NCBI RefSeq assembly: GCF_000734965.1
Contig: NZ_JMTB01000081.1
Coordinates: 35,305-99,304, forward strand
Length of the DNA: 64,000 nt
Reading direction: 5' to 3'
DNA from: Trabulsiella guamensis ATCC 49490
Lineage (GTDB): Bacteria > Pseudomonadota > Gammaproteobacteria > Enterobacterales > Enterobacteriaceae
The position numbers and the translations under genes are program-made. Positions 8,776-21,728 of this stretch are shown in pieces; the first letter of the stretch is position 1, and the number at the start of each line of letters is the position of its first letter. The notes under the pieces were generated by a model. It was not told the origin of the DNA. It made no database searches and saw only the letters and a program-made list of their open reading frames with translations.

Positions 8776-9027
8776 ATGCATAATACAAACGTCACCACCT
8801 CTTCCCCTGTTTTGAATCCCCTCCGCCAGTTAACGGTCAGCTATGTTCGTAAGCGCCATATCGATCTCGACAGCGGGCGAGCCACCCGAGTGTCATGCAG
8901 CCCAAGCCTGGTGCTGAGCGGTAAATGGCTGGAAGCCGCCGGGTTTTCCACCGGCACCTCAGTCAGCGTTGCGGTAGAGACCGGCCTGCTGATCATCCGT
9001 TCGCTGCCACACGAAGAGAATCGTTAA
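8776..9027 (+). CDS. SymE-like protein (SpoVT/AbrB-fold, short form)
   Basis: 83 aa. Residues ~18-75 match the core of SymE, the SOS-induced type I toxin-like protein of E. coli: RQLTVSYVRKRH, LVLSGKWLEAAGFSTGTSVSVAVETGLLIIR. The C-terminal helix present in E. coli SymE (113 aa) is missing and the N-terminal tail differs. A GGAGA ribosome site precedes the ATG at 8776. No LexA-type box was seen upstream, but an inverted pair CCGGC...GCCGG lies at about 8742-8767. An antisense symR-like RNA would be expected over the 5' end if it is a real type I toxin; its presence cannot be judged here. Confidence 0.8.
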   Translation: MHNTNVTTSSPVLNPLRQLTVSYVRKRHIDLDSGRATRVSCSPSLVLSGKWLEAAGFSTGTSVSVAVETGLLIIRSLPHEENR

Positions 9028-9154
9028 CCGATGTTGATGTGGGGAGACTTTTTAATGCGCCCCACCTTTTTTTCATGCGACAATACTTGTCATCACGTGC
9101 AGGTGAAATGAACAGATCTTTTTGATTTTCAATGAAAATGGACATCCGGATTCC

Positions 9155-11716
9155 ATGACCACTATCGACAATTTCGACGCCCATACACCCATGATGCAGC
9201 AGTACCTGAAGATAAAGGCTCAGCATCCCGAGATCCTGCTGTTCTACCGCATGGGCGACTTTTACGAGTTGTTTTATGACGATGCGAAACGCGCCTCACA
9301 GTTACTCGATATTTCGCTGACGAAGCGTGGCGCATCGGGAGGCGAGCCGATACCGATGGCGGGCGTTCCGCACCATGCCGTGGAAAACTACCTGGTGAAG
9401 CTGGTGAATCTCGGCGAGTCGGTGGCGATTTGCGAACAAATTGGCGATCCCGCCACCAGCAAAGGCCCGGTTGAGCGTAAAGTCGTCCGCATCGTGACGC
9501 CTGGCACCATCAGCGACGAAGCGCTGTTGCAAGAGCGCCAGGACAACCTGCTGGCAGCGTTGTGGCAGGATAGCAAAGGCTATGGCTACGCCACACTCGA
9601 CATCAGCTCCGGGCGTTTTCGTCTCAGCGAACCCGCCGATCGTGAAAGCATAGCCGCTGAGCTACAACGTACTAATCCCGCAGAATTACTCTATGCGGAA
9701 GACTTCGCCGAGATGGCGTTGATTGAAGGCCGCCGTGGCCTGCGTCGTCGCCCGCTGTGGGAGTTCGAAATCGACACTGCGCGTCAGCAACTGAACATGC
9801 AGTTTGGCACCCGTGATCTGGTCGGTTTTGGGGTCGAAAACGCGCCACGCGGTCTGTGTGCCGCGGGCTGCCTGCTGCAGTATGTGAAAGACACCCAACG
9901 CACCGCGTTGCCGCATATTCGTTCCATCACCATGGAACGCCAGCAGGACAGCATCATCATGGATGCCGCCACCCGCCGTAATCTCGAAATCACCCAGAAT
10001 CTGGCAGGCGGTACAGAAAACACGCTGGCGTCAGTGCTGGATCGCACCGTAACGCCGATGGGCAGCCGCATGCTGAAACGCTGGCTACACATGCCCGTGC
10101 GCGATACCCAAATTCTGGAGGATCGTCAGCAAACCATCGCGGCGTTACAGGATCGCTACAGCGAGCTGCAACCGGTGTTGCGTCAGGTGGGCGATCTGGA
10201 ACGTATTCTGGCGCGCCTCGCGCTGCGTACCGCTCGCCCGCGCGATCTCGCCCGCATGCGTTATGCCTTCCAACAGTTGCCGGAACTGCGTGCGCAACTG
10301 GCTGATGTCGACAGCGTACCGGTACAGCGCTTGCGCGAACAGATGGGTGAATTTACTGAACTGCGCGAACTGCTCGAACGTGCCGTGATTGAATCGCCGC
10401 CGGTGCTGGTGCGTGACGGCGGTGTGATCGCCCCGGGTTACAATGCCGAGCTGGACGAATGGCGCGCGCTGGCAGACGGCGCGACGGATTATCTCGACAG
10501 GCTGGAGATCCGCGAACGCGAGCGTCTCGGACTCGACACACTGAAGGTGGGTTATAACGCCGTTCACGGTTATTACATTCAGATCAGCCGCGGGCAAAGT
10601 CATCTCGCGCCGATCCACTACGTGCGGCGCCAGACGCTGAAAAACGCTGAACGCTACATCATTCCTGAGCTGAAAGAGTACGAAGACAAAGTCCTCACCT
10701 CGAAAGGCAAAGCACTGGCGCTGGAAAAACAGCTGTATGACGAGCTGTTCGACCTGCTGTTACCGCATCTGGCTGATCTGCAGTTGAGCGCTTCCGCGCT
10801 GGCGGAGCTGGACGTGCTGGTCAATCTGGCCGAGCGGGCTTATACGCTCAACTACAGTTGTCCGGTGTTCAGCAATAACCCCGGCATTCGCATCGAAGAA
10901 GGCCGCCATCCGGTGGTGGAACAGGTGCTGAATGAACCGTTTATCGCCAACCCACTGAATCTGTCACCGCAGCGCCGGATGCTAATCATCACCGGTCCGA
11001 ACATGGGCGGTAAAAGTACTTATATGCGTCAGACCGCACTCATTGCGCTGCTGGCGTATATCGGCAGCTATGTTCCGGCGCAGAAAGTGGAGATCGGCCC
11101 CATTGACCGCATTTTTACCCGCGTGGGCGCGGCTGATGATCTGGCCAGCGGACGCTCCACCTTCATGGTGGAAATGACCGAAACCGCCAATATCCTCCAC
11201 AACGCCACCGAGTACAGTCTGGTCCTGATGGATGAAATCGGCCGCGGTACGTCGACTTATGACGGTCTGTCTCTGGCCTGGGCCTGCGCGGAAAATCTGG
11301 CGAATCGCATCAAGGCGTTAACGCTGTTTGCGACGCACTATTTCGAACTGACGCAATTGCCGGAAAAAATGGAAGGTGTGGCGAACGTTCACCTTGATGC
11401 GCTGGAGCATGGTGACACCATCGCTTTTATGCATAGCGTGCAGGACGGCGCAGCCAGCAAAAGTTACGGTCTGGCGGTTGCCGCGCTGGCGGGCGTGCCG
11501 AAAGAGGTGATCAAGCGTGCGCGTCAGAAACTGCGCGAACTGGAAAGCATTACGCCAAACGCCGCCGCCACGCAGGTTGACGGAACGCAGATGTCGCTGC
11601 TTGCAGCACCGGAAGAGACGTCACCGGCGGTTGAAGCGCTGGAGAATCTTGATCCAGATTCACTGACGCCACGCCAGGCGCTGGAATGGATCTACCGGCT
11701 GAAAAATCTGCTGTAA
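9155..11716 (+). CDS. mutS: DNA mismatch repair protein MutS
   Basis: Mismatch recognition ATPase (853 aa from the ATG at 9155, identical in length to E. coli MutS; a TTG at 9122 adds 11 unlikely residues). The mismatch-reading F-X-E motif is GDFYELF with Phe36 and Glu38. The ABC-type ATPase domain has Walker [11 protein letters not shown] (about 614-623) and Walker [17 protein letters not shown]. The C-terminus keeps the dimer/tetramer helix ([17 protein letters not shown]). It works with MutL and MutH in methyl-directed repair. It is followed at once by a bidirectional terminator and convergent rpoS. Confidence 0.98.
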   Translation: MTTIDNFDAHTPMMQQYLKIKAQHPEILLFYRMGDFYELFYDDAKRASQLLDISLTKRGASGGEPIPMAGVPHHAVENYLVKLVNLGESVAICEQIGDPATSKGPVERKVVRIVTPGTISDEALLQERQDNLLAALWQDSKGYGYATLDISSGRFRLSEPADRESIAAELQRTNPAELLYAEDFAEMALIEGRRGLRRRPLWEFEIDTARQQLNMQFGTRDLVGFGVENAPRGLCAAGCLLQYVKDTQRTALPHIRSITMERQQDSIIMDAATRRNLEITQNLAGGTENTLASVLDRTVTPMGSRMLKRWLHMPVRDTQILEDRQQTIAALQDRYSELQPVLRQVGDLERILARLALRTARPRDLARMRYAFQQLPELRAQLADVDSVPVQRLREQMGEFTELRELLERAVIESPPVLVRDGGVIAPGYNAELDEWRALADGATDYLDRLEIRERERLGLDTLKVGYNAVHGYYIQISRGQSHLAPIHYVRRQTLKNAERYIIPELKEYEDKVLTSKGKALALEKQLYDELFDLLLPHLADLQLSASALAELDVLVNLAERAYTLNYSCPVFSNNPGIRIEEGRHPVVEQVLNEPFIANPLNLSPQRRMLIITGPNMGGKSTYMRQTALIALLAYIGSYVPAQKVEIGPIDRIFTRVGAADDLASGRSTFMVEMTETANILHNATEYSLVLMDEIGRGTSTYDGLSLAWACAENLANRIKALTLFATHYFELTQLPEKMEGVANVHLDALEHGDTIAFMHSVQDGAASKSYGLAVAALAGVPKEVIKRARQKLRELESITPNAAATQVDGTQMSLLAAPEETSPAVEALENLDPDSLTPRQALEWIYRLKNLL

Positions 11717-11736
11717 CCTACTCGTTACAGCAAAAG

Positions 11737-11768
11737 AAAAAGGCCAGTCATTACGACTGGCCTTTTTT
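11737..11768. terminator. Bidirectional terminator shared by mutS and rpoS
   Basis: GGCCAGTC (11742-11749) pairs with GACTGGCC (11755-11762). The stem is flanked by an A-run on the left and TTTTTT on the right, so it can end transcription from mutS (plus) and rpoS (minus). Confidence 0.9.
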
Positions 11769-11781
11769 GATGAAAACTCGC

Positions 11782-12774
11782 TTATTCGCGGAACAGCGCT
11801 TCGATGTTCAGCCCTTGCCCCTGCAGAATTTCACGCAGGCGACGCAGACCTTCGACCTGAATCTGGCGAACGCGTTCACGCGTCAGACCAATTTCACGGC
11901 CAACATCTTCAAGCGTTGCGGCTTCGTACCCCAGCAACCCAAAACGACGCGCCAGTACCTCACGCTGTTTGGCGTTCAGTTCGAACAGCCATTTGACGAT
12001 GCTCTGTTTCATGTCATCGTCCTGCGTGGTGTCTTCCGGACCGTTCTCTTTTTCATCGGCCAGGATATCCAGCAGCGCTTTTTCGGAATCGCCACCCAGT
12101 GGGGTATCGACCGAGGTGATGCGCTCGTTGAGACGCAGCATACGACTGACATCATCAACCGGTTTATCAAGCTGCTCGGCAATCTCTTCCGCGCTCGGTT
12201 CGTGGTCCAGCTTATGGGACAACTCACGCGCGGTACGCAGATACACGTTCAGCTCTTTAACGATGTGAATCGGTAAACGAATTGTACGGGTTTGATTCAT
12301 GATAGCCCGTTCAATCGTCTGGCGGATCCACCATGTCGCGTAGGTCGAGAAGCGGAATCCGCGCTCCGGATCAAACTTCTCCACGGCGCGAATCAGCCCC
12401 AGATTCCCCTCTTCAATCAGATCCAGCAACGCCAGACCACGATTGCTGTAACGACGGGCAATCTTAACCACCAGACGCAGGTTACTTTCTATCATCCGAC
12501 GGCGGGAAGCGACATCTCCGCGCAGTGCACGACGTGCAAAATAGACTTCTTCTTCGGCTGTTAACAGAGGAGAGTATCCAATCTCTCCAAGGTAAAGCTG
12601 AGTCGCGTCCAGTACACGCTGTGTGGCACCCTGCGATAACAGCTCTTCCTCAGCCAGGTCGTTATCACTGGGTTCCTCTTCATTCAAGGTTTTCTCGTCG
12701 AAAACCTCCATTCCGTTCTCATCAAATTCCGCGTCTTCATTTAAATCATGAACTTTCAGCGTATTCTGACTCAT
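11782..12774 (-). CDS. rpoS: RNA polymerase sigma factor RpoS (sigma-38)
   Basis: Stationary-phase and general-stress sigma factor, 330 aa from [21 protein letters not shown] at 12774, the E. coli length. Region 2 ([46 protein letters not shown]) and region 4 ([20 protein letters not shown]) are intact. No truncation or internal stop is present, which is worth stating because rpoS often mutates in cultured strains. In E. coli its main promoter lies inside upstream nlpD and the long leader is controlled by Hfq sRNAs. Confidence 0.98.
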   Translation of the reverse strand: MSQNTLKVHDLNEDAEFDENGMEVFDEKTLNEEEPSDNDLAEEELLSQGATQRVLDATQLYLGEIGYSPLLTAEEEVYFARRALRGDVASRRRMIESNLRLVVKIARRYSNRGLALLDLIEEGNLGLIRAVEKFDPERGFRFSTYATWWIRQTIERAIMNQTRTIRLPIHIVKELNVYLRTARELSHKLDHEPSAEEIAEQLDKPVDDVSRMLRLNERITSVDTPLGGDSEKALLDILADEKENGPEDTTQDDDMKQSIVKWLFELNAKQREVLARRFGLLGYEAATLEDVGREIGLTRERVRQIQVEGLRRLREILQGQGLNIEALFRE

Positions 12775-12835
12775 AAGGTGGCTCCTACCCGTGATCCCCT
12801 GACGGAACATGCAAGTAAAGCCATATTCCGTCGAA

Positions 12836-13966
12836 TTATCGCTGCGGCAAATACTGCAGCGGGTTTACGGATTTCCCCTTGTAACGAATTTCAAAATGCA
12901 AGCGTGTTGAACTGGTTCCGGTGCTACCCATGGTAGCGATTTTCTGCCCCGCCTTAACTTCTTGTTGTTCCCGGACCAGCATAGTGTCGTTATGGGCGTA
13001 GGCGCTCAGGTAATCATCGTTATGTTTGATGATGATAAGATTACCGTAACCGCGCAGTGCGTTACCGGCATAGACGACGCGCCCATCTGCGGTCGCGGCG
13101 ATAGCCTGTCCCTTACTGCCTGCGATATCGATACCTTTATTCCCGTTATCAGAGAATTTCTCGATAATGTTGCCATCAGTCGGCCAGCGCCATGAAGAAA
13201 TCGGCGAACTGGTAGACATACTGCTTGCAGTCGGTTCGGTTGTGCTTGCAACAGGTGCCGTAACAGGCGCTGTGACCGGAGTCGCAGGCTTATTGTTAGG
13301 CAACATTTTGTTAGCACTTTGTTCACCTGAATCTTCAGAATACGTAATTGTTGGTTTAGAAGCAACCACCGCGCCGGAATTTTGTGCAGGTTTTGAGGTA
13401 AGGCCCTGCGAACCGCTACTGGCCTGTACGCTTGCTTGCGCAACAGGATTGTTGCCTGTAATGGGCTGTCCAGCTGCGTTTCCGATCTGTAACGTCTGGC
13501 CTACATTCAAACCGTAAGGTGCAGAAATGTTGTTACGTTGTGCAAGATCGCGGAAATCGTTGCCGGTTATCCAGGCGATGTAAAACAGCGTGTCGCCACG
13601 CTTGACGGTATAGGTACTGCCGCCCGTGTAGCTGCCTTTAGGAATGTCGCCGTATTTACGGTTATAAACAATGTGCCCATCGGCGTTAGTTTGCACTGGC
13701 TGCGACATCGGTTGTGTCTGTACAGGTTGCGTTTGTACCGGCTGTACAGACTGAATTTGCGGTTGCGACGGCTGTGCCGTCGAGTTCCCCATCTTCGGCG
13801 GTGGGGTGATCAACATGCCGGAATCGGTGCCGGAAGAGGCGCTTCCGCCCACCGAGCTCACTGGGGCTGGTGCGTTATCAGAACTTGTACAACCTGCAAG
13901 CCAGACGGAGACCAGCGATAGCGCCGCAATACGGCTTAAGGTAAATTTTGGGCTTCCCGCGCTCAT
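12836..13966 (-). CDS. nlpD: Murein hydrolase activator lipoprotein NlpD
   Basis: Outer-membrane lipoprotein (376 aa) that activates amidase AmiC at the division septum. A signal peptide ends in the lipobox LAGC (Cys about 26). A Gln/Pro-rich repeat stretch ([23 protein letters not shown]) follows, then a LysM domain ([27 protein letters not shown]) and a C-terminal M23/LytM domain. In the LytM domain the usual metal ligands are degenerate, as expected for an activator rather than an enzyme. The rpoS promoter region lies within this gene. Confidence 0.96.
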   Translation of the reverse strand: MSAGSPKFTLSRIAALSLVSVWLAGCTSSDNAPAPVSSVGGSASSGTDSGMLITPPPKMGNSTAQPSQPQIQSVQPVQTQPVQTQPMSQPVQTNADGHIVYNRKYGDIPKGSYTGGSTYTVKRGDTLFYIAWITGNDFRDLAQRNNISAPYGLNVGQTLQIGNAAGQPITGNNPVAQASVQASSGSQGLTSKPAQNSGAVVASKPTITYSEDSGEQSANKMLPNNKPATPVTAPVTAPVASTTEPTASSMSTSSPISSWRWPTDGNIIEKFSDNGNKGIDIAGSKGQAIAATADGRVVYAGNALRGYGNLIIIKHNDDYLSAYAHNDTMLVREQQEVKAGQKIATMGSTGTSSTRLHFEIRYKGKSVNPLQYLPQR

Positions 13967-14091
13967 TTATCCCCCAGGAATGTGTTAACTGCCAGTGATT
14001 TCATTACCGCGCAACGCGCCGGCGCAAGCACTGGAAATGTGCCTACCCTACGCCCGAACACGCGCCGAATAAACCAGGAAAACTCCTGTTA

Positions 14092-15453
<1,362 letters not shown>

Positions 15454-15473
<20 letters not shown>

Positions 15474-16503
15474 AATCACCTGTTGTCTTGATCAGTTCCC
15501 TTACCACACTGGTGGCAAAACTGCCCGCAGGCAGCCAGAAACGTAGCTCAACGGTCACATCATCCCACCAGTTCCAGCGTAGCTGTTGCGGATAAAGCAG
15601 TATCGCACGGCGCGCTGCTTCGACCTTTTCCCGTACCAGCAACGCCTGTAGCAGCGTCTCCTGCGCCAGCGTATTTTCTTCAAAAGCCAGTGCGGCACGC
15701 TGGGTTCCCCAGTCACCGCTGCCGGGCAATGCTGCGGTGATCATCAGTTCCCGGTTATCGACTCGCGTTTGCAGTTCGTCGCGCTCGTCTTCCGTCGCCA
15801 CAAACCAGCTGCCACGCCCCGCTAATTGTAGCGCATCGCCGTCAACAACTTGATTAAAGTCTGGTTTTTTTAATTTATCGCTGACAATCTGATTAAACAA
15901 GGCACTCCGCGCCGCAGAGAGCCAAAAACTGCGTTTGTTGCGATCGCGCACCGGCCCACCGTTTTCCGCCCAGCGCAGTGCGCCATGCAGATTGCTGCCG
16001 CCAATGCCAAAACGTTGTGCGCCAAAATAGTTCGGTACGCCACGCGCCGCAATGGCCTGCAATCGGGTTTCGACGTCATCGCGGTGCGATACTTCACGCA
16101 GAATAAGCGTGAAATAATTCCCTTTCAGCGCGCCCGGTCGCAGCTTGCGTTTATGGCGGGCGTACTCCAGCACCTGACAGCCTTCCAGCGTGAATTTGCT
16201 GAGATCCGGCATCTCTTTGCCGGGCACGCGGGCGCAGAGCCACTGTTCAGTGACTGCATGTTTGTCTTTTTGCCCGGCGAAGCTCACTTCGCGGGCGTGG
16301 ATCTTGAGGAATTTCGCCAACGCATCGGCGACAAAGCGGGTGTTGCAACCGTTTTTGAGGATCCGCACGAGGATATGCTCGCCCTCGCCATCCGGCTCAA
16401 AACCCAAATCTTCCACTACCAGAAAATCTTCCGGGCTGGCTTTCAACAGGCCCTGCCCCTGCGGTTGACCATGCAGGTAAGTCAGGTCGTCAAATGCAAT
16501 CAT
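15454..16503 (-). CDS. truD: tRNA pseudouridine(13) synthase TruD
   Basis: Makes pseudouridine 13 in tRNA-Glu (349 aa). The catalytic Asp is in the conserved segment [15 protein letters not shown] (near residue 80), and the family signature [12 protein letters not shown] follows near 150. It overlaps ispF by 4 bases (ATGA) and surE by 20. Confidence 0.97.
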
Positions 16504-16979
16504 GCTTTGGCCTTATGCAGCAACGCCACCGCTTCACAGGCAATCCCTTCGCCACGGCCAGTGAAACCCAGTTTTTCTGTGGTGGTTGCCTTCACATTGA
16601 CGTCATCCATATGGCAGCCGAGATCTTCGGCAATAAAGACCCGCATTTGTGGAATGTGCGGCAGCATTTTGGGTGCCTGCGCGATGATGGTGACATCGAC
16701 GTTGCCGAGCGTATAGCCTTTGGCCTGAATGCGACGCCAGGCTTCACGCAGCAGTGCGCGGCTGTCGGCGCCTTTGAAGGCCGGGTCGGTGTCCGGGAAA
16801 AGCTTGCCGATATCGCCCAGCGCCGCCGCGCCCAACAGGGCATCGGTCAGAGCATGCAACGCGACATCGCCGTCAGAATGGGCCAGCAACCCCTTTTCGT
16901 AAGGGATACGTACGCCGCCAATGATAATGGGACCTTCGCCACCAAAGGCATGTACGTCAAAACCGTGTCCAATTCGCAT
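16500..16979 (-). CDS. ispF: 2-C-methyl-D-erythritol 2,4-cyclodiphosphate synthase
   Basis: Fifth enzyme of the MEP isoprenoid pathway (159 aa). The N-terminal [12 protein letters not shown] gives the zinc ligands Asp8 and His10, and [21 protein letters not shown] gives further active-site residues. Its start touches the end of ispD by one base, so the two MEP enzymes are translationally coupled. Confidence 0.98.
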   Translation of the reverse strand: MRIGHGFDVHAFGGEGPIIIGGVRIPYEKGLLAHSDGDVALHALTDALLGAAALGDIGKLFPDTDPAFKGADSRALLREAWRRIQAKGYTLGNVDVTIIAQAPKMLPHIPQMRVFIAEDLGCHMDDVNVKATTTEKLGFTGRGEGIACEAVALLHKAKA

Positions 16980-17686
16980 TACGCCTTCTCCTGATAGTCA
17001 GATCGGGTGAGGTAAAATTCCGCCAGCGCCAGGTCTTCCGGACGCGTGACTTTAATATTATCCGCGCGCCCCGTCACCAGCTCAGGATGAAAACCACAAT
17101 ATTCCAGCGCGGACGCTTCATCGGTAATGGTTGCGCCGTCATTAAGCGCGCGGGTCAGGCAATCAATTAACAATTCGCGGGGGAAAAACTGCGGGGTCAG
17201 CGCGTGCCAGAGATCGTTTCTGTCGACGGTATGGGCAATGGCGGTGGCGCCAGGCTCGGCGCGTTTCATGGTGTCACGCACCGGCGCGGCAAGAATGCCG
17301 CCCACGCGACTGGTTTCGCTGAGCGCCAGCAAACGCGCGAGATCGTCCTGATGCAGGCAAGGGCGTGCGGCATCGTGCACCAGCACCCATTCCCCTGTGG
17401 CGGCGTTCAACCCGGCAAGGACGGAATCAGCGCGCTCTGCGCCGCCTTCGACAACGGTAATTAGAGGATGCGAGGCCAGCGGTAATGACTGAAAACGGTC
17501 ATCGCCTGCGCTGACGGCTATGATTACACGCTGGACGCGGGCATTTGCCAGCAGCGCGTCCACCGCGTGTTCGAGAATCGTTTTGTTACCGATTGAGAGA
17601 TATTGTTTTGGGCATTCCGTTTGCATGCGGCGGCCAAATCCGGCTGCCGGGACCACGGCGCAAACGCCCGGAGTAGTTGCTGCCAT
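16979..17686 (-). CDS. ispD: 2-C-methyl-D-erythritol 4-phosphate cytidylyltransferase
   Basis: Third MEP-pathway enzyme (235 aa), using CTP to form CDP-methylerythritol. The nucleotide-binding signature [21 protein letters not shown] is N-terminal, and [10 protein letters not shown] holds metal- and CTP-binding residues. Standard length. Encoded with ftsB upstream and ispF downstream. Confidence 0.98.
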   Translation of the reverse strand: MAATTPGVCAVVPAAGFGRRMQTECPKQYLSIGNKTILEHAVDALLANARVQRVIIAVSAGDDRFQSLPLASHPLITVVEGGAERADSVLAGLNAATGEWVLVHDAARPCLHQDDLARLLALSETSRVGGILAAPVRDTMKRAEPGATAIAHTVDRNDLWHALTPQFFPRELLIDCLTRALNDGATITDEASALEYCGFHPELVTGRADNIKVTRPEDLALAEFYLTRSDYQEKA

Positions 17687-17705
17687 GTTTTAATCCTGGG
17701 AGTGT

Positions 17706-18017
17706 CTATCGATTATTCTGCCCTGAAGCCTGATTGCGTTTTGACGCATCCGGAACCAGACGATAGAACGTTTCGCCCGGGCGGGTCATGCTAAGTTCAT
17801 TGCGTGCGCGTTCCTCGATCGCTTCCTGACCGCCATTGAGATCGTCAATTTCGGCGAAAAGTTGATCGTTTCGCGCTTTGAGTTTGGCGTTCGTCGCCTG
17901 CTGTGCGGCGACATCTTCACTGACCCGGCTGTAGTCATGAATACCATTCTTGCCGAACCACAGCGAATATTGTAGCCAGACCAGCAAAGCCAGCAATAGC
18001 AGCGTTAGTTTACCCAT
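17706..18017 (-). CDS. ftsB: Cell division protein FtsB
   Basis: Bitopic inner-membrane divisome protein (103 aa) of the FtsQLB complex. One N-terminal transmembrane helix ([19 protein letters not shown]) is followed by a coiled coil ([31 protein letters not shown]). The conserved [16 protein letters not shown] region follows. It is first in the ftsB-ispD-ispF-truD-surE-pcm run. Confidence 0.97.
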   Translation of the reverse strand: MGKLTLLLLALLVWLQYSLWFGKNGIHDYSRVSEDVAAQQATNAKLKARNDQLFAEIDDLNGGQEAIEERARNELSMTRPGETFYRLVPDASKRNQASGQNNR

Positions 18018-18157
18018 CCTGCCCCCTGAAAAACGGCATCATCATCCCATATCTTGACCGGGTACTCCACCCCGGCGCGGACGATGCCGCGTCATCGCGG
18101 GAAATGTACCACATTTTCCCCGCAAATACGTACGCCTCGTTGCCGCACAGCCGCGGA

Positions 18158-18481
18158 TCACCCCATCAACCACAGGAAAAGCAGGCCGAAAAGCGCCATC
18201 ACCGTAAGCACGGTAACAGGAAGACTATAGAGCAGTTTGCTGTCGAGCAGTGAGTGCAGCGCCACACCAATTAATACCGCGACAGGCATGAGCGCCAGAA
18301 AGAAGGGCCACGTGTAGAGCAGAAAAAACAGCGTATTGCTGCCGTAGATCAGAAACGGGATGCCCAGCGCCAGCAACCATGCAATGAAACCCACTGCCGC
18401 GCCCGGCAGCGTCCATGTGGTTTCCTCACTTTCAGCAAGCGATTTGGTGGAAGTGAGGCTTATGTTCTGGGTATCACGCAT
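18158..18481 (-). CDS. ygbE: Inner membrane protein YgbE (DUF3561)
   Basis: Function unknown. 107 aa with three predicted membrane helices (about 28-46, 50-75 and 86-106) after a short polar N-terminus. Matches E. coli YgbE in position, between cysC and ftsB, and in size. Confidence 0.9.
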   Translation of the reverse strand: MRDTQNISLTSTKSLAESEETTWTLPGAAVGFIAWLLALGIPFLIYGSNTLFFLLYTWPFFLALMPVAVLIGVALHSLLDSKLLYSLPVTVLTVMALFGLLFLWLMG

Positions 18482-18532
18482 ATCAAATCCTGTTACCTGA
18501 CTGGCCGGAAGATGAATACATCCGGCGCTGTC

Positions 18533-19138
18533 TTAGGATCTGATGATATCGTCCCGCCTGAGGAGATCTAATAATTGGTTAACCAAATTTGTTACCAATT
18601 GTTCGCCCTTAAGGTGAATCTCAGGCGCTTCGGGGGATTCATAGGCTGAATCAATACCGGTGAAATTCCGCAGCTCGCCGGCACGTGCCTTTTTATACAA
18701 TCCCTTAGGATCGCGAGCTTCGCAAATCGCCAGCGGCGTGTCGACATGGACTTCATAGAAACGCCCGTCGCCGATCAATTCGCGCGCCATCTGACGCTCC
18801 GCGCGGTGCGGAGAAATAAACGCCGTCAATACAATCAGCCCGGCATCAACCATCAGTTTCGCCACTTCACCGACGCGACGAATATTCTCTTTGCGATCGG
18901 CATCGCTGAAACCTAAATCGCGACATAGCCCGTGACGCACGTTGTCGCCATCCAGCAAGTAAGTGCTCACGCCAAGCTCGTGCAGCGCCTCTTCCAGGGC
19001 CCCGGCGATGGTGGATTTTCCGGAACCAGACAGCCCGGTAAACCACAGCACAACGCCACGGTGACCGTGACGTTGTTCGCGTTGCTCCCGGGTAACCGGA
19101 TGGGGGTGCCAGACGACGTTTTCGTCATGCTGCGCCAT
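18533..19138 (-). CDS. cysC: Adenylyl-sulfate kinase
   Basis: Phosphorylates APS to PAPS in sulfate assimilation (201 aa). Walker [15 protein letters not shown] lies near residue 35; the family signatures [27 protein letters not shown] and [10 protein letters not shown] are present, with the catalytic Ser in FISP. Last gene of cysDNC; its ATG overlaps the cysN stop by one base. Confidence 0.98.
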   Translation of the reverse strand: MAQHDENVVWHPHPVTREQREQRHGHRGVVLWFTGLSGSGKSTIAGALEEALHELGVSTYLLDGDNVRHGLCRDLGFSDADRKENIRRVGEVAKLMVDAGLIVLTAFISPHRAERQMARELIGDGRFYEVHVDTPLAICEARDPKGLYKKARAGELRNFTGIDSAYESPEAPEIHLKGEQLVTNLVNQLLDLLRRDDIIRS

Positions 19139-20565
19139 TACCGGCCTCCCAGCAAATCACGCGCGCCCCAGTGCGGAAAATGTTTACGCACCAGCGCATT
19201 CAGCTCCAGCTCAAACGCGCTGAACTCAGATGTCTGTACCGTGGCTTCGGTCTGCGGTTCATGCACCAGCCCTGCGCCCACGGTGACGTTCGACAGTCTG
19301 TCGATGAATATCAGCCCGCCGGTGACCGGGTTATCCTGATATTTATCGAGCACCAGCGGCTCATCGAAAGTCAAATCCACCAGCCCGATGCCGTTCAGCG
19401 GCAGCGAGTCCACCTCACTGTGGGTCAGATTGTTGATATCGACCTGATACTGGATCGCATCAACACGCGCGCGGGTTTTCTTGCCAGCAATTTTAATGTC
19501 GTAGCTCTGGCCGGGTTGTAGCGCCTGTTCAGCCATCCATACCACATTGACGCTGGCGCTCTGCACGGCAGGCAGCGATGCGCTCGCCTCCACCAGCAAA
19601 TCACCGCGACTGATGTCGATTTCATCTTTCAATACCAGGGTAATCGCTTCACCCGCCTGCGCCTGCGGCAGATCGCCGTCAAAGGTGACGATGCGCGCGA
19701 CGGTCGATTCCACGCCAGATGGCAGGACTTTGACCCGCTGGCCGACGCTCACGCTACCGGATGCCAGCGTCCCGGCGTAGCCCCGAAAATCGAGGTTTGG
19801 CCGGTTCACATACTGCACCGGGAAGCGCATAGGCTGGCTGTCCACCGTACGCATGATCTCTACAGTTTCCAGCACTTCCAGCAGCGTCGGACCACTGTAC
19901 CACGGCATATTTTCACTCTGGCCGGCGACGTTATCGCCCTCCAGCGCCGACAATGGCACAAAGCGGATGTCGAGGTTTCCCGGCAGTTGCTGAGCAAACG
20001 TCAGGTAGTCTTCGCGAATATCGTTGAAACGCGCTTCGCTGAAATCCACCAGATCCATTTTATTCACCGCCACCACCAGGTGCTTGATCCCCAGCAGCGT
20101 GGAGATAAAGCTGTGGCGACGGGTCTGATCGAGCACGCCTTTACGCGCGTCAATCAGCAGGATCGCCAGATCACAGGTAGACGCCCCGGTCGCCATGTTG
20201 CGGGTGTACTGCTCATGCCCGGGGGTATCGGCGATGATAAATTTGCGTTTTTCGGTCGAGAAATAGCGATACGCCACGTCGATGGTAATGCCCTGCTCGC
20301 GCTCTGCCTGCAGACCATCCACGAGCAGCGCCAGATCCAGCTTTTCGCCCTGGGTCCCGTGACGTTTGCTGTCATTGTGCAGCGAAGAGAGCTGATCTTC
20401 ATAAATCTGACGGGTATCGTGCAGCAGGCGACCAATCAGCGTACTTTTACCGTCATCAACGCTGCCGCAGGTCAGAAAACGCAGCAGGCTTTTGTGTTGC
20501 TGGGCGTGCAGATACGCCTCAACGCCGCCTTCATCGGCGATTTGTTGTGCAATAGTGGTGTTCAT
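19138..20565 (-). CDS. cysN: Sulfate adenylyltransferase subunit 1 (GTPase)
   Basis: EF-Tu-like GTPase (475 aa) that activates CysD for ATP sulfurylase activity. G1 is [16 protein letters not shown]3 is [12 protein letters not shown] and G4 is NKMD. Two C-terminal beta-barrel domains follow. Lies 9 bases downstream of cysD. Confidence 0.98.
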   Translation of the reverse strand: MNTTIAQQIADEGGVEAYLHAQQHKSLLRFLTCGSVDDGKSTLIGRLLHDTRQIYEDQLSSLHNDSKRHGTQGEKLDLALLVDGLQAEREQGITIDVAYRYFSTEKRKFIIADTPGHEQYTRNMATGASTCDLAILLIDARKGVLDQTRRHSFISTLLGIKHLVVAVNKMDLVDFSEARFNDIREDYLTFAQQLPGNLDIRFVPLSALEGDNVAGQSENMPWYSGPTLLEVLETVEIMRTVDSQPMRFPVQYVNRPNLDFRGYAGTLASGSVSVGQRVKVLPSGVESTVARIVTFDGDLPQAQAGEAITLVLKDEIDISRGDLLVEASASLPAVQSASVNVVWMAEQALQPGQSYDIKIAGKKTRARVDAIQYQVDINNLTHSEVDSLPLNGIGLVDLTFDEPLVLDKYQDNPVTGGLIFIDRLSNVTVGAGLVHEPQTEATVQTSEFSAFELELNALVRKHFPHWGARDLLGGR

Positions 20566-20574
20566 GGCGGCTCC

Positions 20575-21483
20575 TTAGAAATAACCCTGACGTTTCTTCA
20601 GCTCCATCGAGCCTGCCTGATCGCGATCGATAACGCGCCCCTGCCGTTCACTGGTGGTGGAAACCAGCATCTCTTCGATGATCTCTGGCAATGTCTGCGC
20701 CTCAGATTCCACCGCGCCGGTCAGCGGCCAGCAGCCAAGCGTACGGAAACGGACCATCCGTTTTTTAATCACCTCGCCCGGCTGCAGATCAATACGGTCA
20801 TCATCGATCATCATCAGCATGCCGTCACGCTCCAGCACCGGACGCTCCGCCGCAAGATACAGCGGAACAATGTCGATATTTTCCAGATAGATGTACTGCC
20901 AGATATCCAGCTCGGTCCAGTTGGAGAGCGGGAACACGCGTATGCTTTCGCCTTTGTTGATCTGGCCGTTGTAGTTGTGCCACAGCTCCGGGCGCTGGTT
21001 TTTCGGATCCCAGCGATGGAAACGGTCACGGAAGGAGTAGATGCGCTCTTTCGCCCGCGATTTCTCTTCATCGCGACGCGCGCCGCCGAACGCGGCGTCA
21101 AAACCGTATTTGTTCAGCGCCTGCTTCAGCCCTTCGGTTTTCATGATATCGGTGTGTTTGGCGCTGCCGTGGACAAACGGATTAATCCCCATCGCCACCC
21201 CTTCCGGGTTTTTATGCACCAGCAGCTCACAGCCGTACGCTTTCGCGGTCCGGTCACGGAACTCATACATTTCGCGGAATTTCCAGCCGGTATCGACATG
21301 CAGCAGCGGGAACGGCAGCGTCCCCGGGTAAAACGCCTTACGCGCCAGGTGCAGCATGACGCTGGAGTCTTTGCCGATGGAATAGAGCATCACCGGATTC
21401 GAAAATTCGGCGGCGACTTCACGGATAATATGGATGCTTTCCGCCTCCAGTTGCCGCAAATGAGTGAGTCGTTTTTGATCCAT
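20575..21483 (-). CDS. cysD: Sulfate adenylyltransferase subunit 2
   Basis: Catalytic ATP-sulfurylase subunit (302 aa) forming APS from ATP and sulfate. The PP-loop motif [13 protein letters not shown] lies near residue 35. First gene of the cysDNC operon; the 245-base gap upstream to iap should hold the CysB-dependent promoter, though I did not resolve a CysB site. Confidence 0.98.
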   Translation of the reverse strand: MDQKRLTHLRQLEAESIHIIREVAAEFSNPVMLYSIGKDSSVMLHLARKAFYPGTLPFPLLHVDTGWKFREMYEFRDRTAKAYGCELLVHKNPEGVAMGINPFVHGSAKHTDIMKTEGLKQALNKYGFDAAFGGARRDEEKSRAKERIYSFRDRFHRWDPKNQRPELWHNYNGQINKGESIRVFPLSNWTELDIWQYIYLENIDIVPLYLAAERPVLERDGMLMMIDDDRIDLQPGEVIKKRMVRFRTLGCWPLTGAVESEAQTLPEIIEEMLVSTTSERQGRVIDRDQAGSMELKKRQGYF

Positions 21484-21728
21484 TACCGTTCCTTAAGCCT
21501 GTCTTTACGTACTTTGCGTATAGAGAGGGACTATAGGGTGCGGCTTAGATCAAATGAAATTACGAAATGGAATGACTAGTTCCTCAAAGGAATAACCCGC
21601 CAGGAATGCAAATATCAAAAAGTGCTTAACGCCAGCCTTTTCGGGGATTTAAGCGCAAATGAAATTGTGTAACCCGGTTCACAGTTTCATACTAGTGCGT
21701 CGTTTTTTTGTATGTGTAAGGACACGTT

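Noticed and set aside
19987..21579. 530-codon plus-strand ORF
   Set aside because: Exactly antisense to cysN and cysD, no ribosome site or family features; a shadow caused by high-GC codon bias.
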